Shown here: piece after piece, positions 26,568-33,704 of the stretch
How the letters are laid out: every line of letters begins with the position of its first letter
Numbering within the stretch: position 1 is the first letter of the stretch
From: Rhodosalinus halophilus
GTDB lineage: Bacteria; Pseudomonadota; Alphaproteobacteria; Rhodobacterales; Rhodobacteraceae
Reading direction: 5' to 3'
DNA length: 54,639 nucleotides
NCBI RefSeq assembly: GCF_003298775.1
Contig: NZ_QNTQ01000021.1
Coordinates: 1 to 54,639, forward strand
The notes under the pieces: model-generated
Seen by the model: only the letters and a program-made list of their open reading frames with translations
Databases searched by the model: none
What the model was told of the DNA's origin: nothing
Position numbers and translations under genes: made by a program

Positions 26568-26660
26568 GCCTTGCGCGGCCGGGCGGAACCGCTTATGCGC
26601 GGCGCGTCCGTCATGACGGCGGGCCAAGTCCCCGACCACCTTGTCAAAACGGGAAAGCTC

Positions 26661-27284
26661 ATGACACGCGCGCATCTGCCCGGCATCCTCGCCATGGCGG
26701 CCATCGTGGTCGCCTCCAACATCCTCGTTCAGTTCCTCTTCGGCCAGTGGCTGACCTGGGGCGCCTTCACCTATCCGCTGGCCTTTCTCGTCACCGATGT
26801 GATGAACCGGGTCTACGGCGTCGGGCCGGCCCGCAAGGTCGTGATCGCGGGCTTCGCCGTCGGCGTCGCCTGTTCGCTGATCGGCGCGCAGATCCAGGGG
26901 GAGTTCGGCCCGCTGGTGACGCTGCGCATCGCGATGGGCTCCGGCCTCGCCTTCCTGACGGCGCAGCTTCTCGACGTGGCGGTGTTCGACCGGCTGCGCG
27001 CGGGGCGCTGGTGGCGCGCGCCGCTGGTGTCCACGCTGGTCGGCTCCACCGTGGACACGGCGATCTTCTTCACCGTCGCGTTTTCGTCGTGGCTCGTCTT
27101 TCTCGAACCGGGCAACGACGTGAGCTGGGCGAACGAGGCGCTGCCGCTTCTGGGCTGGGGGCCGGTGGTCCCGCTCTGGGTCTCGCTCGCCGCCGCCGAC
27201 TGGATGGTGAAACTCTCGCTCGCGCTGCTCGCTCTGATGCCCTTCCGCCTCATCGTGAAACGGCTCACTGCACAAGCTGTATGA
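26661..27284 (+). CDS. yhhQ: Queuosine precursor transporter (YhhQ/QueT family)
   Basis: This 207-residue membrane protein has about six hydrophobic segments and the VUT-1/YhhQ signature AFTYPLAFLVTDVMNRVYG plus QLLDVAVFDRLR. The family imports preQ0 or preQ1 for queuosine modification of tRNA. ATG 26661 with GGGAAAG upstream is preferred to earlier in-frame codons that precede the similarity. A TATGAT at 27281-27286 overlaps its stop region and may belong to the downstream small transcript. Confidence 0.9.
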   Translation: MTRAHLPGILAMAAIVVASNILVQFLFGQWLTWGAFTYPLAFLVTDVMNRVYGVGPARKVVIAGFAVGVACSLIGAQIQGEFGPLVTLRIAMGSGLAFLTAQLLDVAVFDRLRAGRWWRAPLVSTLVGSTVDTAIFFTVAFSSWLVFLEPGNDVSWANEALPLLGWGPVVPLWVSLAAADWMVKLSLALLALMPFRLIVKRLTAQAV

Positions 27285-27339
27285 TTTTTCTTTGCACCGG
27301 CCACAATCCGTGCCACTCTGTCATCAACGGCAACAGCAG

Positions 27340-27355
27340 AGAAAGGAGGTGGTCC
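27340..27355 (+). promoter_or_regulatory. Extended Shine-Dalgarno complementary to the whole 16S rRNA 3' tail
   Basis: AGAAAGGAGGTGGTCC can pair over 16 consecutive positions with the usual alphaproteobacterial 16S 3' end GGAUCACCUCCUUUCU, with a single G-U wobble. It sits 1 nt before the GTG of an 18-codon ORF, with the AGGAGG core at 7-nt spacing. The ordinary Shine-Dalgarno sequences in this window are 4-6 nt long. Confidence 0.6.
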
Positions 27356-27356
27356 A

Positions 27357-27413
27357 GTGTCTAGAGAAACATTGGAGCGAGGTGTCGGGACAGTCCGGGA
27401 GGCGCGCCTCTGA
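27357..27413 (+). CDS. Candidate 18-residue small protein or leader peptide
   Basis: GTG opens a frame reading MSRETLERGVGTVREARL, ended by TGA. The extended Shine-Dalgarno directly upstream strongly favours translation. The peptide is charged, without membrane or secretion features, and I do not recognise it. About 70 nt of GC-rich, hairpin-prone sequence and then an intrinsic terminator follow, before arfB. It could be a functional small protein, a leader peptide that senses translation, or a ribosome-binding decoy. Confidence 0.5.
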   Translation: MSRETLERGVGTVREARL

Positions 27414-27481
27414 GGCAGCCCTGAGGGGCGAGGCCCCCGGATTGGCGCGTGCCTGAACCGGCGCCGCCTCCGAGTTCTCGG

Positions 27482-27511
27482 AAAGGGCCGTCCGCAAGGG
27501 CGGCCCTTTTT
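27482..27511 (+). terminator. Intrinsic terminator upstream of arfB
   Basis: A stem of up to 12 bp (AAAGGGCCGTCC with GGGCGGCCCTTT, one G-U pair) closes on a GCAA tetraloop and runs into a T tract at 27507-27511. This is the best intrinsic terminator in the window. It lies between the 18-codon ORF and arfB, whose ATG is only 31 nt further. Confidence 0.85.
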
Positions 27512-27542
27512 AGTCGTACCCGATGTCCCCACATTGCGCCTC

Positions 27543-27962
27543 ATGCTTCGGATCACCGACGATATCGCCATCGAGGACTGGGAGCTGACCGAGCAGTTCA
27601 CCCGCGCGGGCGGCCCCGGCGGGCAGAACGTGAACAAGGTGAGTTCCGCCGTGGAGCTGCGGTTCGAGGCGGAGCGCTCGCCCAACCTGCCCGATCCGGT
27701 CAAACGGAGGCTGCGCCGGCTGGCGGGCCACCGCTGGACCAGGGAGGGCGCGGTGGTGATCCGGGTCGAGGACACGCGGCATCAGTCCCGCAACCGCGAG
27801 ATCGCGCGCGACCGGATGGCGGATCTGATCCGCCGCGCGACGGAGAAGCCCAAGCGGCGCATCCCCACGCGCCCCACGCTGGCCTCCAAGAAGCGCCGGC
27901 TCGAGGCGAAGAAGAAGCGCGGGGCGGTCAAGGCCCTGCGCGGCCCGGTGGAGGGAGACTGA
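27543..27962 (+). CDS. arfB: Alternative ribosome-rescue factor ArfB (peptidyl-tRNA hydrolase)
   Basis: This 139-residue class I release-factor-like protein has the catalytic GGQ loop in RAGGPGGQNVNKVSSAVELRF and a basic C-terminal tail (KKRRLEAKKKRG) that enters the empty mRNA channel of stalled ribosomes. It hydrolyses peptidyl-tRNA independently of tmRNA. ATG 27543 aligns with the family start; TTG 27534 is an alternative. No Shine-Dalgarno is seen in the 31 nt between the terminator and ATG. Expression may therefore depend on terminator read-through or leaderless initiation. Its TGA abuts the convergent psiE stop. Confidence 0.93.
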   Translation: MLRITDDIAIEDWELTEQFTRAGGPGGQNVNKVSSAVELRFEAERSPNLPDPVKRRLRRLAGHRWTREGAVVIRVEDTRHQSRNREIARDRMADLIRRATEKPKRRIPTRPTLASKKRRLEAKKKRGAVKALRGPVEGD

Positions 27963-28415
27963 TCACTCCTCGGCGCCGGGCGAGGGCACGCGGTCCGTCT
28001 CGCGGCGGCCCTGCACCCAGGACAGGATCGCCAGCGCCGCGGCGAGCGCCACGATTGCTGCCGAGAGCCCGATCAGCAGCATCGGCTCTGCCGAGTCGAT
28101 GTCGATGAGCACCAGCTTCCGCACGACCGCCAGCACACCGATGGCGAGAACGGCCCGGAGCTGTGTCGGCCCGCGCCGGCCCGTGACCATGAGCTGCACC
28201 GAGTGCGCGAGTTCCAGCGCGATGATCGCGGCGAGCAGCCGGTCGAAAAGCGTCTGGAACACGGGATAATCGAGCGTACCGGTGGGATCCGCCGCCGTCA
28301 GGACCGCGGCGCGCAGGAAGCTCCAAAGCGCCAGCAGGATGACGACCACCATCCCGGCCATGAGCAGACCGGCCACGATGCGTTCGAAGTGGCGGTAGAG
28401 GTCGTCGAGATGCAT
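27963..28415 (-). CDS. psiE: PsiE family (phosphate-starvation-inducible) membrane protein
   Basis: This protein of about 150 residues has four hydrophobic segments and the PsiE-type pattern ALELAHSVQLMVTGRR followed by RAVLAIGVLAVVRKLVLID. The function of PsiE is unknown beyond phosphate-starvation induction in E. coli. ATG 28415 is chosen as start; GTG 28433 would add six residues, and neither has a clear Shine-Dalgarno. Its stop codon directly abuts that of convergent arfB, forming a TGATCA palindrome across the junction. Confidence 0.75.
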   Translation of the reverse strand: MHLDDLYRHFERIVAGLLMAGMVVVILLALWSFLRAAVLTAADPTGTLDYPVFQTLFDRLLAAIIALELAHSVQLMVTGRRGPTQLRAVLAIGVLAVVRKLVLIDIDSAEPMLLIGLSAAIVALAAALAILSWVQGRRETDRVPSPGAEE

Positions 28416-28491
28416 GGAGCCGTTCAACGCCACTGCGCAGGGCGCGGTTCCCCGGCCCCCCGCGGCAGCCTGCTGCTGCGCAAGGCAACGG

Positions 28492-28517
28492 GCGAGGGCC
28501 GCGGGCGCGGCCCTCGC
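28492..28517 (-). terminator. Strong hairpin after the truncated haemoglobin gene
   Basis: GCGAGGGCCGC and GCGGCCCTCGC form a perfect 11-bp stem with a 4-nt loop, starting 6 nt beyond the haemoglobin stop codon. There is no T tract, but the position and stability suit transcription termination of the cupin-haemoglobin unit. Confidence 0.6.
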
Positions 28518-28523
28518 GCTGCA

Positions 28524-28919
28524 TCAGGCGTGGATGATCTCTTCCTTGAGCGACCATATGATCGCCAGAACTTCCTGCCGGGCGGCCTCGTCGTGTCCGT
28601 GGCGCGCCATGGTTGTCAGGATGTCGTCGGTGGCGGCCATGTATTCGGCCTCGCTCACGTTCATGCCGCGATGCGCGTCCGGCATGGTCCGGCCGGCATA
28701 GCGATCGGGACCGCCACTGCCGGCCGCGAAGAAATCGCAAAGGTGCCGCTTCGCCGTCTCCAGCCGCTCGGGATCCTCGCGGTAGGGAAGGAAGCGGGCG
28801 CTGATCGTCGGGTTCTGCATGTGCGCCTCGATGATGTCGTCGATCAGGCTGCGCACCCCGGCGCTGCCCCCGAGGCGTTCGTAGAGCGTGACGTTGGTGA
28901 GATCGCGGGGAATATCCAT
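28524..28919 (-). CDS. Truncated haemoglobin (group I type)
   Basis: This 131-residue 2-on-2 globin starts LYERLGGSAGVRSLIDDI and has ARFLPYREDPERLETAKRHLCDFF. The likely proximal histidine is in DAHRGMNVSEAEY. Such globins bind O2 or NO and often act in NO detoxification or redox sensing. ATG 28919 has GGAGGAGGAG upstream. It follows the cupin gene on the same strand with only 29 nt between, and is followed by a strong hairpin. Its presence in the same window as nnrR and nnrS fits NO exposure, but I see no TTGCG-N4-CGCAA site in front of this unit. Confidence 0.88.
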   Translation of the reverse strand: MDIPRDLTNVTLYERLGGSAGVRSLIDDIIEAHMQNPTISARFLPYREDPERLETAKRHLCDFFAAGSGGPDRYAGRTMPDAHRGMNVSEAEYMAATDDILTTMARHGHDEAARQEVLAIIWSLKEEIIHA

Positions 28920-28948
28920 CCTTGGGTCTCCTCCTCCTTGGATAGTCT

Positions 28949-29407
28949 TCAGTGGCGCGGCACCGCCTCTGCGTCGATCGGCTCGACGAAGGCGATGAAG
29001 AGCGTGCAGGGCTCCGACGACAGGCAGGCCGCGCTGTGCGGCTTCTCGGCCGGTCCCCGGGCATAGGTGCCGGGCCGGAGCCTCACCGGATCCTCGCGGT
29101 GATAGGTCGCGCGCATCTCGCCCGACACCAGCACCATGCGTTCGGGCGAGGTGCGGCGATGGCGCGGTACCTCGGCGCCGCCCGGGACAGGGTAGAAGAC
29201 GTCGGCGTTCGGCGCGGCCGGATCGCCGTGCGGCACCGCGATCCGGCAGCCCTCGGACATGAAGCCCGGACAGCCGCCCCACTTGAGCGCGCCGGCCTCC
29301 GGCGGGTCGGCGACGGCTTGCGGTTCGGCCGCCGCCGGCAGGGCGCACAGCGCTGCCAGAACGGCCCCCAGTCCGGGCGCGGCTCTCGTCGGCGGGCGTC
29401 GTGTCAT
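28949..29407 (-). CDS. Secreted cupin-fold protein
   Basis: This 152-residue protein has a Sec signal peptide (hydrophobic GLGAVLAALCALPAAAE). The single cupin-like domain has AEVPRHRRTSPERMVLVSGEMRATYHRED and ends in EKPHSAACLSSEPCTLFIAFVEPID. His residues could bind a metal; no enzyme class can be assigned. Two late cysteines suggest a periplasmic disulfide. ATG 29407 has GGAGGAGG upstream. It is probably co-transcribed with the truncated haemoglobin and divergent from the HxlR regulator. Confidence 0.7.
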   Translation of the reverse strand: MTRRPPTRAAPGLGAVLAALCALPAAAEPQAVADPPEAGALKWGGCPGFMSEGCRIAVPHGDPAAPNADVFYPVPGGAEVPRHRRTSPERMVLVSGEMRATYHREDPVRLRPGTYARGPAEKPHSAACLSSEPCTLFIAFVEPIDAEAVPRH

Positions 29408-29483
29408 GGGTTTCCTCCTCCCTGTGGCGATGGACCGCACTGCGGCCATGCCCCCATCCTCGCGCCCGAAGGCCGCCGGCCTC

Positions 29484-29497
29484 CAGTCAACGGACTG
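29484..29497. promoter_or_regulatory. Candidate HxlR-family operator
   Basis: CAGTC-AACG-GACTG is a perfect 5+5 inverted repeat in the divergent region between the cupin gene and the HxlR-type regulator, 48 nt before the regulator ATG. Position and symmetry suggest the regulator's own operator. A 5+5 repeat can occur by chance. Confidence 0.35.
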
Positions 29498-29545
29498 TAT
29501 CGGGGTGGATTTGGAACCGGAGCTCGCCTGCGTTACGCTACGGAA

Positions 29546-30256
29546 ATGGCACCGAGTCGGTACCGTCAGTTCTGCCCGGTCGCGATGGCGGCGGAGATCC
29601 TCGACAGGCGGTGGACCCTCGTGCTGCTGCGCGAGCTTCTCGGCGGATCGACGCGCTTCAACGACCTTCGGCGCGGCGTGCCGCGCATGTCGCCCACGCT
29701 GCTGTCCCGCCGCCTGCGCGAGCTCGAGGACGCGGGCATCGTCGAGCGGGCGAAACTCACGAACGAAGGCGTGCATGAATACCGGCTGACGCGCGCCGGC
29801 CGCGATCTGAAGCCGGTGGTCGAGGCCGTGGGCATGTGGGGCCAGAAATGGGTCGAGGCCGAGCCCAGCCTGCGCAACCTCGATCCGGGCCTGTTGATGT
29901 GGGACATGCGGCGCAATCTCGACCCGAGACCGCTTCCGCCCCATCGGACGGTGGTCGCTTTCGTCTACTCCGACCAGCCGGAGGGGCGGCGGCGCTGGTG
30001 GCTGGTCATAGACCCCGAGGACGAGGTCGACCTCTGCTCCATCGACCCCGGCTTCGACGTCGATCTCTACGTCGAGACGGATCTGCGCTGCATGACGGCG
30101 ATCTGGATGGGCCTGACCACTGTGGCGCGCGAGCGCGGGCGCGAGCGGCTGGTGATGACGGGCGATCGCAGGGTCGCGGATCAGATGCCTGGGTGGCTCG
30201 GCCTCAGCCCCTTCGCCAGGCAGAAGAAGCTCGCGGAGGACAAGACCCCGCTCTGA
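29546..30256 (+). CDS. HxlR-family winged-helix transcriptional regulator
   Basis: This 236-residue regulator has an N-terminal HxlR/MarR-like winged helix: FCPVAMAAEILDRRWTLVLLRELLGGSTRFNDLRRGVPRMSPTLLSRRLRELED, with the conserved near-N-terminal Cys. The C-terminal ~120 residues form an additional sterol-carrier-like or ligand-binding domain (MTAIWMGLTTVARERGRERLVMTGDR), found in larger HxlR proteins. ATG 29546 lacks a strong Shine-Dalgarno. It is divergent from the cupin-haemoglobin pair, the likely target, and convergent with livF. Confidence 0.85.
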   Translation: MAPSRYRQFCPVAMAAEILDRRWTLVLLRELLGGSTRFNDLRRGVPRMSPTLLSRRLRELEDAGIVERAKLTNEGVHEYRLTRAGRDLKPVVEAVGMWGQKWVEAEPSLRNLDPGLLMWDMRRNLDPRPLPPHRTVVAFVYSDQPEGRRRWWLVIDPEDEVDLCSIDPGFDVDLYVETDLRCMTAIWMGLTTVARERGRERLVMTGDRRVADQMPGWLGLSPFARQKKLAEDKTPL

Positions 30257-30277
30257 CCGCGTGCAGCCCCGGCCTGC

Positions 30278-30991
30278 TCAGCCGCCCAGATAGAGCTGCC
30301 CGATCTCGGCGTTCTCGCGCAGCGCGTGGGCAGTGTCCGAGAGCCGCACCTGTCCGCCCTCGAGCACATAGCCGCGATCGACATGCGCGAGCGCCTGCCG
30401 CGCGTTCTGCTCGATCATGAGCACCGAGACCCCCGTCCGCCGCAGTCCCGAGACGAGCTCGAAGATCTGCGCCACGAGCTTCGGCGCCACGCCGGCCGAG
30501 GGCTCGTCGAGCAGCAGCACCGAAGGCTCGGGGATGAGCGCCCGCGCCAGCGCCAGCATCTGCCGTTCCCCGCCCGAGAGCGTGCCCGCCGCCTGCCGCC
30601 GCCGCTCGCCCAGAACCGGGAAGAGTTCGATCATCTCGGCGATCCGGGCCTCGCGCCGGGCGCGGGAAAGACGCGCGCCGCCGATCTCGAGGTTCTCCGT
30701 CACCGTCATGCTGGCGAAGACGTTAGAGACCTGCGGCACATAGGCCATGCCGCGCGCCACCATGCCCTCTGGCGCCCGACCGGTCACCTCTTGCCCGTCG
30801 AGGGTGACGCGCCCCGCCGTCGGGGCGACGAGACCGAAGAGCGCCTTGATCAGCGTGGATTTCCCCGCCCCGTTCGGCCCGAAGACGAGGACGTGCTCGC
30901 CCGGACCGACTTCCATGTCGATGCCGAAGAGGATTTGCAGCGGGCCGTAGCCGGCCTCGAGTCCCTCGGCCTTCAGCGCCGCGCCGCTCAT
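30278..30991 (-). CDS. livF: HAAT-family ABC transporter ATPase LivF
   Basis: This 237-residue ATPase has Walker A GPNGAGKST, signature LSGGERQML and Walker B VLLLDEPSAGVAP. The length and the PEPSVLLLDEP context are typical of LivF of branched-chain amino acid-type transporters. ATG 30991 overlaps the end of the LivM-LivG fusion gene by 4 nt. It is the last gene of an operon running from the substrate-binding protein at 34964. Neighbouring enzymes suggest the substrate may be a hydroxy or keto acid and not an amino acid. Confidence 0.93.
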   Translation of the reverse strand: MSGAALKAEGLEAGYGPLQILFGIDMEVGPGEHVLVFGPNGAGKSTLIKALFGLVAPTAGRVTLDGQEVTGRAPEGMVARGMAYVPQVSNVFASMTVTENLEIGGARLSRARREARIAEMIELFPVLGERRRQAAGTLSGGERQMLALARALIPEPSVLLLDEPSAGVAPKLVAQIFELVSGLRRTGVSVLMIEQNARQALAHVDRGYVLEGGQVRLSDTAHALRENAEIGQLYLGG

Positions 30992-32775
30992 GCCACCGCT
31001 CCGCCCAGGTAGGCCTCGATCACGGCCGGGTCGGCGCGGATCTCGTCCGGGGCGCCCTCGGCCAGAACGCGGCCCTGATGCATGACGATCACATGGTCGC
31101 AGTAGCGCATCACGAGCTGCATCTCGTGCTCCACGATGAGAAAGGTGGTGCCCTGCCGGTTGAGCTCGGCGATCCGGTCGAAGAGCGCTGTCGCCAGCCG
31201 GCGGTTCACCCCGGCCGCCGGTTCGTCGAGCAACATCACCGGCGGGCGGCGCATCATGAGCCGCCCCAGCGAGAGAAGCTTGCGCTGCCCGCCCGAGAGA
31301 GTCTCGGCCCGCTCGTCGCGCATCGACTGCATCTCGAGTTCGCCGAGCACCGCCTCCGCGCGGGCGGCGATCTCCGCCTCGGCCTGCCGGCGCGCCGCCG
31401 CGCGCAGGAAGCCCGCGCGGAGCGTCTCGTGGCGCTGCGGCATCCCGGCGACCATCAGGTTCTCCCAGACGGTCATGGTGGGATAGAGCCGCGGCGTCTG
31501 GAAGGTGCGGCCGAGTCCCCTGTCCGCGATCGCTTCGGGCGGCAGGCCCGTGATCTCCTGCCCGGCCACCCGGACGGCGCCGGCATCGGGCGTCTGCACG
31601 CCGCTGACCAGATCCATCACGGTGGACTTGCCCGCGCCGTTGGGGCCGATCAGCCCGGTGATGGAACCGGGCCGGACGGCGAAGCTCGCCCCGTCCACGG
31701 CAGCGAGGCCGCCGAAGCTCTTACGCAGGTCCGTGATCTCGAGCGCAGGCGCGCCGGCCGGCGCGATCCGCTCGGGCGCCGGCAGGGCGGCCTTCGCCCC
31801 GGATGCCGCGGGCGCGCGCCGCCGCCGCTCGGGAACGAGGCCGCCGGGGAAGAAGCGGACAACGGCGATGAGCAGCAGGCCGATCAGGACGAAGCGCAGC
31901 GAGGGCAGGAACGACGGGTTCGCGGCGGCGATCTGATCGAGGCCGGGGATCTCGCCGACGAAGCGCGTGCCTTCGCGGATCGCGATCAGCGCGAAGGCGC
32001 CGGCGAGCGCCCCCCAGTGGTTGCCCGTGCCGCCCAGCAGCATGGCGAGCCAGACCTGGAAGGTCACGATCGGCACGAACTGGCCCACGTGGATCACGCC
32101 CAGCGAATGGGTCCAGAGCGCCCCCGCGATCCCGGCCACGGCCCCGCCGATGGCGAGCGCGCGCAGTTTCGCCCGCGCCGTCCGCTTGCCCAGCGTGCGC
32201 GCCGAGGTCTCGTCGTCCTTGATCGCGCGCAGAAGCCGCCCGAACGGCGCCTCGCCAAGATGGCGGAGCGCGGCGAAGAGCACGCCCACGACCACCGCGA
32301 TCAGCGCGAGATAGAACAGCGCGTAGCTCTCGGGCGTGAAGAGGTCGCCCAGCGGCTGCGGCACGTTGGAAATTCCGAACTCGCCCCGGGTGAGCCATGT
32401 CTCGTTGCCGAGGACCGAGCGGACCACCTCGGCCATCGCGAAGGTCGCGACGGCGAGGTAATGCGTGGCCAGCCGCGCGCTCACCGCCCCGATGAAGAGC
32501 GCGAGCAATCCCCCCGCCAGCCCGGCGGCCAGGAACCCCGACCAGACCGGCCAGCCCAGCGCGATCTCGTAGCGGGCCGAGGCCGCGAGATAGGCCTCCG
32601 AGCCCGGCGGCGGCAGCGTGACCAGCGCCGAGGCGAAGGCGCCCACCGCGAAGAAGGCGACGTAGCCGAAATTGATGACGCCGGCGAAGCCGAATTGCAG
32701 GTTCAGCCCCACGGCCAGCAGCCCGTAGATCAGCGCGAGCGAGATCAGGCCCGTGGCGAAGGCGATCAGATCCAT
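30988..32775 (-). CDS. Fused HAAT-family permease LivM and ATPase LivG
   Basis: This 595-residue fusion begins with a LivM-type permease (residues 1 to about 312, eight or so membrane segments, with the EAA-like RAIKDDETSARTLG loop). After a Pro/Ala-rich linker it continues as a LivG ATPase from about 345, with Walker A K383 in GPNGAGKST and LSGGQRKLLSLGR, ending in the LivG tail GRVLAEGAPDEIRADPAVIEAYLGG. LivM and LivG are separate proteins in E. coli; fusions are known in Rhodobacterales. It overlaps livF by 4 nt and follows livH by 1 nt. Confidence 0.93.
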   Translation of the reverse strand: MDLIAFATGLISLALIYGLLAVGLNLQFGFAGVINFGYVAFFAVGAFASALVTLPPPGSEAYLAASARYEIALGWPVWSGFLAAGLAGGLLALFIGAVSARLATHYLAVATFAMAEVVRSVLGNETWLTRGEFGISNVPQPLGDLFTPESYALFYLALIAVVVGVLFAALRHLGEAPFGRLLRAIKDDETSARTLGKRTARAKLRALAIGGAVAGIAGALWTHSLGVIHVGQFVPIVTFQVWLAMLLGGTGNHWGALAGAFALIAIREGTRFVGEIPGLDQIAAANPSFLPSLRFVLIGLLLIAVVRFFPGGLVPERRRRAPAASGAKAALPAPERIAPAGAPALEITDLRKSFGGLAAVDGASFAVRPGSITGLIGPNGAGKSTVMDLVSGVQTPDAGAVRVAGQEITGLPPEAIADRGLGRTFQTPRLYPTMTVWENLMVAGMPQRHETLRAGFLRAAARRQAEAEIAARAEAVLGELEMQSMRDERAETLSGGQRKLLSLGRLMMRRPPVMLLDEPAAGVNRRLATALFDRIAELNRQGTTFLIVEHEMQLVMRYCDHVIVMHQGRVLAEGAPDEIRADPAVIEAYLGGAVA

Positions 32776-32776
32776 C

Positions 32777-33634
32777 TCAGCCCCTCCCGCCCATGAGACC
32801 CCGCGGGCGCAGGATCAGCACCGCGATGAGCACGACGAAGGCGAAGGCGTAGGAGTAGTTCGCCGCGACATAGGTGGCCCCGAGCTCCATCGCGAGGCCG
32901 ATGAGCAGCCCGCCGATCATCGCGCCATAGGGGCTGCCGATGCCGCCCAGCAGCACCGCGGCGAAGACCACCAGCAGGAAGTGCCAGCCCATCTGCGGCG
33001 CGAGCGTGATCTGCGTGATTGCCAGAAGGATGCCCCCCAGCCCGCCGATCAGCGCCGAGACGAACCATGTCGCGTCGAGCACCCGGCGCGACGAGATGCC
33101 CGAAACGCGCGCGAGCGCCGGGTCGTCGGCCACCGCGCGCATCTTCTTGCCCAGCATCGTGAAACTGAGCAGCAAATGCACCGCGAGCATCGCGGCCAGC
33201 GCCACGCCCAGAATGACGAGTTGCTCGCGCGGCACGAAGACGCCGCCGATCTCGATCGGGCGCATCAGCGGGACGGGAAAGCGGATCGGGTTGGAGCCCG
33301 CGATCATCCGCACGAGGTTCTGCACCACGAAGGCCACGCCGACGCTCGTCACCAGGAGCGGCAGGAGCCCCCGATTCATCAGGGGCGTGTAGAAGGCGCG
33401 TGCGACGCCGACGCCGATGACGCCCACGGCCGCCACCGCAAGCAGCCCCGCCACCGGCAGCCCGAGGCCGATCTGCGCGAACAGCAGGCACAAAAAGGCG
33501 CCCAGGGTGAGGAACTCGCCGAAGGCGAAATTGATGAAGCGCGTCACGCCATAGGCCAGGGTCAGCCCGACCGCGCTCACCGCGATCACGCCGCCCAGCG
33601 CCAGGCCGTAGACCAGCGTCTGCACGAGGATCAT
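32777..33634 (-). CDS. livH: HAAT-family ABC transporter permease LivH
   Basis: This 285-residue permease has about eight hydrophobic segments, an N-terminal GLALGGVIAVSAVGLTLAYGVTRFINFAFGEFLTLGAF stretch typical of LivH and the loop KKMRAVADDPALARVSG that contacts the ATPases. It is separated from the fusion gene by one base and from the upstream binding-protein gene by about 70 nt, giving the order binding protein, LivH, LivMG, LivF. Confidence 0.94.
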   Translation of the reverse strand: MILVQTLVYGLALGGVIAVSAVGLTLAYGVTRFINFAFGEFLTLGAFLCLLFAQIGLGLPVAGLLAVAAVGVIGVGVARAFYTPLMNRGLLPLLVTSVGVAFVVQNLVRMIAGSNPIRFPVPLMRPIEIGGVFVPREQLVILGVALAAMLAVHLLLSFTMLGKKMRAVADDPALARVSGISSRRVLDATWFVSALIGGLGGILLAITQITLAPQMGWHFLLVVFAAVLLGGIGSPYGAMIGGLLIGLAMELGATYVAANYSYAFAFVVLIAVLILRPRGLMGGRG

Positions 33635-33704
33635 GCCTGCCTGCCCCTTCGGCTTTCGTTGTCGGGTCCCGGGCGCCGCCGTCGCGCCCGGGGCCGCAGC
33701 CCGT

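Noticed and set aside
26568-26660. Possible preQ1 riboswitch before the queuosine precursor transporter
   Set aside because: I could not find the A-rich tail and H-type pseudoknot pairings of known preQ1 classes in these 93 nt.
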